NCBI GenBank assembly: GCA_023431345.1
Contig: JAEYWK010000194.1
Location: 81,592-145,591, forward strand
Source: Pseudomonadota bacterium
GTDB taxonomy: Bacteria > Myxococcota_A > Polyangia > Polyangiales > Polyangiaceae
DNA: 64,000 nt
Direction: 5' to 3'
The position numbers were made by a program, and so were the translations under genes. Position 1 is the first letter of the stretch. Every line of letters begins with the position of its first letter. Positions 57,598 through 64,000 of this stretch are shown here, piece by piece. The notes under the pieces are model-generated. The model was not told the DNA's origin. It worked only from the letters and a program-made list of their open reading frames with translations, and did not search any database.

Positions 57598-59357
57598 GTC
57601 GCTTCGCCCCCGGCGAGCTCGTCTCCGGCAAGTACCGGATTGTCCGGCTGATCGGCGACGGCGGCATGGGGGTCGTGTACGAGGCCCGGCACGAGGTGCT
57701 CGGCTCGGGCGTGGCGCTCAAATTCCTGCACGCCGACCTGGCCAAGCGCCCGGGGCTGACTCAGCGCTTTTTGCAAGAGGCGCGCGTCTCGGCGACGATC
57801 CAGAGCGCGCACGTCACGCACGTCACGGACGTCGACACCGCGCAAGACGGCTCCCCGTACTTGGTGATGGAGCTGCTGTCGGGGCAATCCTTGCAGGGCC
57901 TGCTGGACCAGCAGGGGCGCTTGCCGGTGGAGCAGGCCATCGATTTTTCGCTGCAAGTCTTGGCCGGGCTCGAGGCCGCGCACGCGCTCGGCGTGGTGCA
58001 TCGCGACATGAAGCCCGACAACGTGTTCGTCACGCCGACGAACGGCGGCCCGCTGCTCAAGCTGATCGACTTCGGTATCGCCAAGCTGCGAGCCTCGAGC
58101 GAATACACCAAGGGGCTCACGCGCGCGGGCGTCGTGATGGGTACGCCCGAATACATGGCGCCGGAGCAGCTGGTGTCGGCGCACACCACCGATCTCCGCG
58201 CCGATATTTACTCGCTGGGCGTGATGATGTTCGAGATGCTGGCTGGCTGTCGCCCCGCCGACGGTGACGACGCCGAGGTCATCATCGCGGCGGTCGAGGG
58301 CGGCCGCGTGCGCAGGCTCAAGCAGCTGATGCCCGAGCTGCCCGACGGGCTGGTGGCGCTGATCGAGCGCGCCATGCTGCCGAACCGCGACGAGCGCTTC
58401 GAGAGCGCCAGCGCCATGCGGCTCGCGCTCGCGCCGTTCGCCGGACATTTGAGCCACGCGGGCAAGCTCGCCGCCACCGCGGAGCCGCTGCTGCCGTTGC
58501 CTACGCCGATGTCGTCGGTGATGCTGTCTCTGCCGCAGAGCTCGGCGCCGCCGCCTTCGCCCGGGGGAGTGCCGAAGACCCTACCGCCGCTCAGCATGAG
58601 CCAGCTCGGCGCCGCTCGCACGAGCCTGTCGGAAGGCCTGCCCGTCATGTCGCCGCCGGCGACCGCGATGGGAGGGCCCGCCTTCGCGTACGGGCCCGCG
58701 CCGATGGCGGCGCCAGGGGCGATGCCGGCGCCGGCGCGACCGCTGCCAGCGCGCAAGGGTCGCTCGGGGCTCTTGGTCTCCGCGCTCGTGATCGCGGTGC
58801 TCGGCGGCGGCGGCGCCGTTGGCTACGCCGCCTACCGTGCCGCCGACGACCGGCGCGTGGTCGTGCCGCCGCTGCCGGACGCGTCGCTCGCGGCGACCGC
58901 GGCAGCATCGGGCCCGCTGACCATCGAGCCGCTCAATCCGAACGTGACACCCGAGCTACCGCGCGACAGCGCGACCTCGACGCCGATCACGACGGCGAAG
59001 CCGCCGACCGGCACCAAGCCGCCGACCGGCACGCCCGCTGAGCCGGTGGTCAATAACCCCGGGCAGGTGATCGTCGGCAGCGGCGGCGGCTCATCGACGA
59101 TTCAGCTCCCCTTCCCGATCCAGCTGCCCACCGCGTTCCCGAGCGGCATCCAGCTTCCCCCTGGCATCACGTTTCCCCCGGGTTTTCCTGGTGTTCCCGC
59201 GCAGCCGACGGCAACGCCCCCCGCGACGCCGCCCGCGACCACGACGCCGGCCCCGACCGCGCCGCCGACCCCAACCACCACTCCGGCCCCGACCACCACT
59301 CCGGCCCCGACCACGACCGAGAGGCCGAGGCGTCCGGCCCCGAGCACCAAGCCTTGA
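57594..59357 (+). CDS. Membrane-anchored Ser/Thr protein kinase with Pro/Thr-rich C-terminus
   Basis: 587 residues. Glycine loop IGDGGMGVVYEA (20-31), Lys43 in ALKFLHADL, HRDMKPDN (Asp about 137), DFG (about 159), GTPEYMAPEQL. After the kinase domain (to about 280) come Pro/Ala-rich stretches, one helix (about 391-412) and an extracellular Pro/Thr/Gly tail with TPAPTTTPAPTTT-like repeats. All catalytic residues are present. Starts 4 bases inside def, so the kinase is translationally coupled to the deformylase. Confidence 0.93.
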   Translation: MSRFAPGELVSGKYRIVRLIGDGGMGVVYEARHEVLGSGVALKFLHADLAKRPGLTQRFLQEARVSATIQSAHVTHVTDVDTAQDGSPYLVMELLSGQSLQGLLDQQGRLPVEQAIDFSLQVLAGLEAAHALGVVHRDMKPDNVFVTPTNGGPLLKLIDFGIAKLRASSEYTKGLTRAGVVMGTPEYMAPEQLVSAHTTDLRADIYSLGVMMFEMLAGCRPADGDDAEVIIAAVEGGRVRRLKQLMPELPDGLVALIERAMLPNRDERFESASAMRLALAPFAGHLSHAGKLAATAEPLLPLPTPMSSVMLSLPQSSAPPPSPGGVPKTLPPLSMSQLGAARTSLSEGLPVMSPPATAMGGPAFAYGPAPMAAPGAMPAPARPLPARKGRSGLLVSALVIAVLGGGGAVGYAAYRAADDRRVVVPPLPDASLAATAAASGPLTIEPLNPNVTPELPRDSATSTPITTAKPPTGTKPPTGTPAEPVVNNPGQVIVGSGGGSSTIQLPFPIQLPTAFPSGIQLPPGITFPPGFPGVPAQPTATPPATPPATTTPAPTAPPTPTTTPAPTTTPAPTTTERPRRPAPSTKP

Positions 59358-59427
59358 GCCGCTCGCGGCTGGCGGCGCCGGGAAATGAGAGTATGTCACG
59401 TCTCCGAAACAGAACCGAAAGCCGCCC

Positions 59428-60252
59428 GTGCGGCCGCCGGTCGTAGAGTTCATCATTCGCGCTGCATCGAGATTCGACGTGACCTCCGCTCCCTCCTCCG
59501 AAGCTTTCCTGCGAACGTTTACGGCTTCGCTGCCCGCGAGCTACCGCGGTAACTTCGACGCGCAGGCGATCGCTGCGCACGCGCGCGTCGCACGCGAGCG
59601 TGAGTCGGCTCCCGCCAACATCGGCGCGTTCTTCTCGAGCCGCGTACCGGGCGCCGCCATCTGCGTCGTAGCCGACGATCGCCCGGGTCTGCTCGCCACC
59701 ATCAGCGCCGCGCTCGTGCTCTGCGGGCTCGACGTCATCGAAGCGGAAGCCTACACGCGCCGCATCCCCGGCCAGCACGACGAAGCCGTCGACATCTTCT
59801 GGGTCCGTCACGAAGACCCGACCGATCACCGGTTGATGTTGTCGAGCGAAGAGATCTTGCAGCTGTGCCAGACGCTGATCGGGCTGATGGACGGCAAGGT
59901 CGAGCGCAAGCGCGCCGACTCTTCGGGCCGAATCGCGCTGACCCCCGCCGCCAAAGAGACGGTGGTACGCTTCATCGAGGGCGAAGACGGAACCTTCGCG
60001 ACGCTCGAGGTGGAGACGTTCGACCGCTCGGGCCTGCTCTTGGCGCTATCGCAGGCGTTGTTCTCGCAGCGGGTGCAGATCGTCGGCTCGCAGGTGAAGA
60101 CGCGCGGCGGTCGGGTGTACGATCGCTTTCACATCGTCGAGCTCGACTACAAGCCCATCTCGTCGGCGCGCCGCCTCGAAATCCAGGTCGCCATCCTGTC
60201 TGCGATCGACCCCGTGCCGGACGACACGGACTCGCTCAGCGCTCAAGCGTAA
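59428..60252 (+). CDS. GlnD-like protein with two ACT domains, no nucleotidyltransferase
   Basis: 274 residues from GTG 59428. Residues about 40-60 (SLPASYRGNFDAQAIAAHAR) resemble the GlnD linker that precedes its ACT domains. ACT-like domains lie at about 78-150 (ICVVADDRPGLLATISAALV) and 185-255 (LEVETFDRSGLLLALSQALF). GlnD has an N-terminal nucleotidyltransferase and HD domain, both absent here, so it cannot uridylylate PII. It may sense glutamine or another amino acid and regulate a partner. Confidence 0.8.
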   Translation: MRPPVVEFIIRAASRFDVTSAPSSEAFLRTFTASLPASYRGNFDAQAIAAHARVARERESAPANIGAFFSSRVPGAAICVVADDRPGLLATISAALVLCGLDVIEAEAYTRRIPGQHDEAVDIFWVRHEDPTDHRLMLSSEEILQLCQTLIGLMDGKVERKRADSSGRIALTPAAKETVVRFIEGEDGTFATLEVETFDRSGLLLALSQALFSQRVQIVGSQVKTRGGRVYDRFHIVELDYKPISSARRLEIQVAILSAIDPVPDDTDSLSAQA

Positions 60253-60430
60253 GCGCGGCATCCTGCCTCGATGAGGCACGCGCGGGCAGGGTCCGGGCGC
60301 CGGCCACAGCGCGCCGGTGTTGCATTTTCCTCAATGCGATCATGCATCTAGCTCAGGCTGGCGCGGTCGGCCTGCGCCTTGCACCGTCGAACGGGTGCAC
60401 GCCTCCCGCGTGCCCTGAAGGAGACCTTGC

Positions 60431-61060
60431 ATGGCTTCCCGAGCCCACGTCATTCACGACCAGTCCTTGGGTAACTACCCGGTGCAGCGGCAGCGTCGTG
60501 CGGTGTGGCTGCACCGCGACGAAGAGGTCGTGCTGCCGCGCTCGCGCGACACGAGCGGCGCCGGCGCACTGCTCATCTCGGCGCTGATCGCCAGCGCGCT
60601 CACGGCCGGCTTGGCCTACGCGGTCTACGTAGGCGACGCCCCCACGCTCGCCGTGACCGAGGCCGCGCCGCTCACCAGCAGCTGGGAGCCCGATACGAGC
60701 TTTTTGCGCGCCAGCGTGACCAATCAGCTGAGCGGCCCTGCGCTGTCGGCAGTCAGCAAGGAAGCGCCGATGATCATGCCCGAGGCTGGCATGGCCGACG
60801 TGCCGGCCGAAAGTGAGAGTGCGGCGCAGGGCTCGTCGAGCGCGCTGACGTCCGCTGACGACGAGTGGTCGCCCCGCACGCAGCCGGCGCCCATCGAAGA
60901 GCAGCAGCCGAGCGAGCCGCAGCTCGGGTCGAGCGTCCCCGACGACGGCGCCGCGCCGTACCCCAACCCCAGCACCACGCCGCCGGATGGCTTCGCCCCG
61001 CCTCGAACGCAGCCGCAGGCGCCCCCGCCCGCGGATCCCGAGAACCCGTACGACTTCTGA
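60431..61060 (+). CDS. Single-pass membrane protein with acidic Pro/Ser-rich tail
   Basis: 209 residues. One helix (about 45-66, GAGALLISALIASALTAGLAYAV) separates a short basic N-terminus from a low-complexity extracytoplasmic region rich in Pro, Ser, Glu and Ala. No recognisable domain. Convergent with the di-heme lipoprotein. Confidence 0.65.
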   Translation: MASRAHVIHDQSLGNYPVQRQRRAVWLHRDEEVVLPRSRDTSGAGALLISALIASALTAGLAYAVYVGDAPTLAVTEAAPLTSSWEPDTSFLRASVTNQLSGPALSAVSKEAPMIMPEAGMADVPAESESAAQGSSSALTSADDEWSPRTQPAPIEEQQPSEPQLGSSVPDDGAAPYPNPSTTPPDGFAPPRTQPQAPPPADPENPYDF

Positions 61061-61093
61061 CTCGGCGCCGGACGAGCGAGCACTCTCCGCGAG

Positions 61094-63109
61094 CTAGAGC
61101 AGACGCAAGAAGGCGAGCAGCGCCTGGCGCTCTCGCTGAGTGAGCGCGCCGGGCGTGCCTTCCGGCGCGCGGTGCAAGCCGCCCTCCACGGTCCGAAACT
61201 CGGTGAGCACGTCCGTCAGCGTGGCGGCCGAGCCCTTCGTGAAATACCGCGGCTTCAGCGCCAGTCGGCGCAGGCTGGTGATGCGCGTCCCTCGCTCGTG
61301 CACGTAGGGCAAGACGCCGGTCTGGGCGTAGTCCCCTCGCGCCCACACCAAAGGCGCGCGCCGATCGAGCACCAGCTCTTCCCAGGCCGCGAGCGGCACT
61401 TCGCTGAAGGCCCGATCCGACTCTAGCCGCGCCGAGTGACAGCTCGCGCAGCGGTCGTGAAACACGCGCGCGCCGGACGCTTCCAGCGCGCTGAAGCGCG
61501 CTCGACCCGAGGCCGCAGCGTTGGGCGCATGGGTGAAAGCGTAAAGGAAGCGGAGCAGAGCAGAGCGCAGCTCGAGCGGCGACAGCCGCGCTCGCTCGAC
61601 TCCGAGCTCGTAGAGCCAAGGGAAGCTCGGCGTATCGAGCCAGAACCACGGGTCTTCAGCGCTGCCGGCGCCGGCCACCCGAAATTCGTTGTGCGAAACG
61701 GAGCTCAGGTCCGGATCGCGAGCCCGCGAGAAATGCGGGCGATTGTTGGCGAGGCCGAAGAGCGCCTTGGTCACGACGCTCACGGAGGCGCGGCCGGTGG
61801 CGTGGATGCGTCCGTCGACGCCGCCTTCGAAATGGCAGGTCTCGCAGGTAAAGCGCGAGTGAGACCCCTGACTCGAGCTGGCGGGAGCGATCAGCTCCGT
61901 CGTGAACAACGCCTCGCCGAGCCGCACCTCGAGCGGAGGCCGGCTCCCGGCGTCGACGCGAGCGAGCGCGATCCCGCTCCGATCGACGCGCACCCAAGCG
62001 TCGAGCAACGGGCTGCCGAAAGAGACCCCCTCCGCGTCGAACACCGCGTCGGCGGCGCCGGGCATCGCGGGCTCGACCACGAGCTCCGGCGGCTGCAGCA
62101 ACGATGGCGCAAAGCGGGCTCGCAGCAGCTTGGCGCTGCCGCTGGCCAGCACCTTCAGCTCCGTGCTGTCGCCGTCGCGTGCGAGGGCTAGCGCCTTGGG
62201 CACCAGCAAGCCGTGCTCGGACACGTTCAAGCTGAAGACCGGGCGAGCGCCGCGCGCGCCGACCCGATACAACCACACGAACGAGTCGATGTTTTCGAAC
62301 TCACCGCGCGATCTCACCAGGGGCTTGTCTTCGGCGCCGCTGAGCGCGACGAGCAGCTCGCCGTCTCGCGGGAGCGCATCGACGCCCCACAGCGGCCCGT
62401 CGTGGCGGATGCGCGTGAGCTCGCGGGTGGGGATGCCGCGCGGCGAAAGCTCGAGCACCCGTAGCGTGCGCTCGAACAGCGATAGCTCGAGCAGGTGCTG
62501 GCCGCGGCGAACGAGCCGTAGCCCGCCCGCCAGCGAGCCGCGTCGATCGAGCAGCACGCCGTCGCCGCGACGTGTCGATAGCGAAGCGCGGCCGTCGGCC
62601 AGCACGTGGACGGCGTCACTGCCGTCGCTGCACGCCAGATCGGCGATGGCGTCCTCACCCGAGTCGAACGTGCTCACCTGCCCCGTCGCGAGCTGCACCC
62701 GCACGATCTGGCGCGACCAGCGGCTCCCGACGAACGCCTGCCCCCCGCTCAGGCACAGCGCGGAGGGCGCCTCGGGCAGACGAACCCGCGAAACCTCGCC
62801 CAGCCTCGAGTCGAGCGTCACCAAGGCCTTGGCGCCGCGCAGGATTCCCACGAACCCGCCCTGTGGCCGCGGCACGAGCCGGTACGGATCGGCCCCGCTC
62901 ACGTCGATCCACGGCGCTTGCTCGCGTGGCGAGAGCTCGGCCCGTAGCGGCGCCTCGATGCTGCGGAGCTCGCGGAGGCGCTGCTGAGTGCTGCTCGCCG
63001 AAGGCGCTGAGCTACGCTGCGGCGAGCGCTCGCGCGGCGACGCCGCGCAGCCGACGAGCAGCGCGCAGCCGAGCGCTCGCGCGAGCCGGGTGCCGAGGGC
63101 CGGGAGCAT
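61094..63109 (-). CDS. Beta-propeller plus di-heme cytochrome c lipoprotein
   Basis: 671 residues from ATG 63109, chosen for its signal peptide and lipobox LLVGC (Cys21). Residues about 60-390 are repeated beta strands resembling a propeller (YRLVPRPQGGFVGILRGAKA, RIVRVQLATGQVSTFDSGE-like). The last 280 residues contain two c-type heme sites, CETCH and CASCH, in the order and spacing of MauG/CcpA-like di-heme proteins. It may catalyse or accept electrons at the outer surface. The second site is followed by the LTQRERQALLAFLRLL helix. Confidence 0.82.
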   Translation of the reverse strand: MLPALGTRLARALGCALLVGCAASPRERSPQRSSAPSASSTQQRLRELRSIEAPLRAELSPREQAPWIDVSGADPYRLVPRPQGGFVGILRGAKALVTLDSRLGEVSRVRLPEAPSALCLSGGQAFVGSRWSRQIVRVQLATGQVSTFDSGEDAIADLACSDGSDAVHVLADGRASLSTRRGDGVLLDRRGSLAGGLRLVRRGQHLLELSLFERTLRVLELSPRGIPTRELTRIRHDGPLWGVDALPRDGELLVALSGAEDKPLVRSRGEFENIDSFVWLYRVGARGARPVFSLNVSEHGLLVPKALALARDGDSTELKVLASGSAKLLRARFAPSLLQPPELVVEPAMPGAADAVFDAEGVSFGSPLLDAWVRVDRSGIALARVDAGSRPPLEVRLGEALFTTELIAPASSSQGSHSRFTCETCHFEGGVDGRIHATGRASVSVVTKALFGLANNRPHFSRARDPDLSSVSHNEFRVAGAGSAEDPWFWLDTPSFPWLYELGVERARLSPLELRSALLRFLYAFTHAPNAAASGRARFSALEASGARVFHDRCASCHSARLESDRAFSEVPLAAWEELVLDRRAPLVWARGDYAQTGVLPYVHERGTRITSLRRLALKPRYFTKGSAATLTDVLTEFRTVEGGLHRAPEGTPGALTQRERQALLAFLRLL

Positions 63110-63312
63110 CTCACGTTCGCCTACACGGGAAGCAGCGCCCGCGCAATCTCTCACGTCTCGACGAGAGACGCGCTGTCTCAGCCTGAGGAAGCGTGGTCGT
63201 GCAAAGTTGAAAACTTCCCGCGGGGCGGCGGCGAGCGCACGCGCAAAACCCGGGTTTGCGTCGTGCATGCGCGCACGACCGCGAGCGGCACGGCTCGTGC
63301 TGAGGAGGGCGC

Positions 63313-63813
63313 GTGATCGAAGACTCCGTGAAGCAACGCCGCCTGGTCGAACAGCAAGTCGAGCGCTGGACCGCCGAAGCCAAGAAGCTGGCCGACGCGG
63401 GCAAAGAGGGCGACGCGCTCGACGTTTACCGACGCGCCGCCGACGAGCTACCGGGGGCGCCGTGGCTCCAACATCGAACGGCAGAGCTGGCGCGAAAGCT
63501 GAGGAAGCCCGACGTCGCGATGCTCTACTTTCGACGCGCGTCGACCGCGTTTCAAATCGCCGACTTCTCCAAGCGCGCGGTGGCGCCGCTCCGCACCGCA
63601 TGGTCACTCGCGATCGACGGGTTGCCCGGTTCTTCGAAGCTCTTGGTGGAGCTAGCCCTCGAGCTCATGCAGCTGCAGCGCAAGCTGGGGTTCGCGGCCG
63701 ACGCGACCGTCACCTTCGAGCGCACCAACGCCGCCCTGCGCGTGCGCGGCTTCTCCGAGATAGCGCCGAGCGCGCTCGCTCCGGCATGGCAGCGCGGAGC
63801 GCCGGGGCCGTGA
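63313..63813 (+). CDS. TPR-like small helical protein
   Basis: 166 residues from GTG 63313. Helical repeats (AKKLADAGKEGDALDVYRRAADELPG, KPDVAMLYFRRASTAF, AWSLAIDGLPGSSKLLVELA) resemble tetratricopeptide repeats found at the N-terminus of larger myxobacterial signalling proteins. No signal peptide. Function unknown. Confidence 0.72.
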   Translation: MIEDSVKQRRLVEQQVERWTAEAKKLADAGKEGDALDVYRRAADELPGAPWLQHRTAELARKLRKPDVAMLYFRRASTAFQIADFSKRAVAPLRTAWSLAIDGLPGSSKLLVELALELMQLQRKLGFAADATVTFERTNAALRVRGFSEIAPSALAPAWQRGAPGP

Positions 63814-63832
63814 GCCCCGGCGCCGCGCAGAG

Positions 63833-64000
63833 CTAGCGACGGCTGCGACGCCGCAGCGCCGCGACCGCCACCAACCCGAGGAGCGAAGCCAGCGCCGACA
63901 GCGGCGCCGGGCTCGATGCAGGCGCGCGGCAAGAGCAGCCGCCGCCCTCGAGCACGCCATCGACCACGTCGTCGGGCGTCGAGCCGGTTGCGCCCGAGCC
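63833..64000 (-). CDS. C-terminus of a MYXO-CTERM surface protein (window edge)
   Basis: The last 55 codons of a minus-strand gene that continues past the right edge, with TAG at 63835-63833. The tail has the three parts of the MYXO-CTERM sorting signal: a short Cys motif (GGGCSCRAP), a hydrophobic helix (LSALASLLGLVAVAAL) and a basic end (RRRSRR). In myxobacteria such proteins are cleaved and displayed on the surface through myxosortase-type processing. The rest of the protein is outside the window. Confidence 0.88.
   Translation of the reverse strand, partial: GSGATGSTPDDVVDGVLEGGGCSCRAPASSPAPLSALASLLGLVAVAALRRRSRR

Overview
The window is high-GC DNA from a myxobacterium (Myxococcota; Sorangium/Polyangium-type is my best guess). 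The strongest taxonomic sign is at the right edge: the minus-strand reading frame that ends at 63833 closes with a MYXO-CTERM sorting tail (small Cys pair, hydrophobic helix, Arg-rich end). Supporting signs are a CdnL/CarD-type regulator, two membrane-anchored Ser/Thr kinases with long disordered tails, many lipoproteins with Gly/Thr/Ala linkers after the lipobox, HD-GYP and PilZ proteins, and a YscI-like type III rod candidate beside a sigma-28-like factor. I see no rRNA, tRNA, CRISPR array, insertion sequence or prophage.

Left part (1-9.4 kb): a two-component system (start of a kinase plus a PhoB-like regulator), a second PhoB-like regulator without a kinase, a complete tonB-exbB-exbD-exbD operon, and on the other strand a TonB-dependent receptor followed by a secreted beta-helix-like lipoprotein. 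All four transcription units carry, immediately upstream, 7+4+7 direct repeats resembling E. coli PhoB boxes (half-site close to YGTCAC, 11-bp period). I read this as one regulon: a phosphate-starvation-type outer-membrane uptake system. Substrate and regulator assignment are inference.

9.5-21.5 kb: an OmpA-like lipoprotein; a tightly coupled sigma factor / NrsF-like membrane anti-sigma / thioredoxin-like trio; a lipoprotein made of two near-copies of a beta-propeller module; a PilZ-receiver protein; a three-gene operon that looks like an ABC exporter whose ATPase has lost its catalytic motifs; a TPR lipoprotein; and a LolC/E-like permease with a large low-complexity insert.

21.8-42 kb: Ser/Thr kinase, CCA-adding enzyme, a minus-strand GH44 / GNAT / phosphodiester-glycosidase cluster, slyD-argC, then a long minus-strand run (sigma-28-like, YscI-like, mnmA, lipoprotein, Cys-motif protein, tilS, ftsH). 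Next come a CPBP protease, an HD-GYP response regulator coupled to lipB, and a DUF2062-methyltransferase fusion whose 3' end overlaps lipB by 124 bp on the opposite strand.

42-64 kb: M23 peptidase, sensor kinase, a GAF protein containing an 18-bp minisatellite, two GT-C-like membrane proteins, an HU protein with an acidic tail, a lipoprotein, CdnL-like regulator, a PilZ protein with two dead receivers, cobalamin adenosyltransferase, peptide deformylase coupled to a second Ser/Thr kinase, a GlnD-like double-ACT protein, a beta-propeller/di-heme c lipoprotein and the MYXO-CTERM fragment. Many neighbours overlap by 1-4 bases, so translational coupling is common here.
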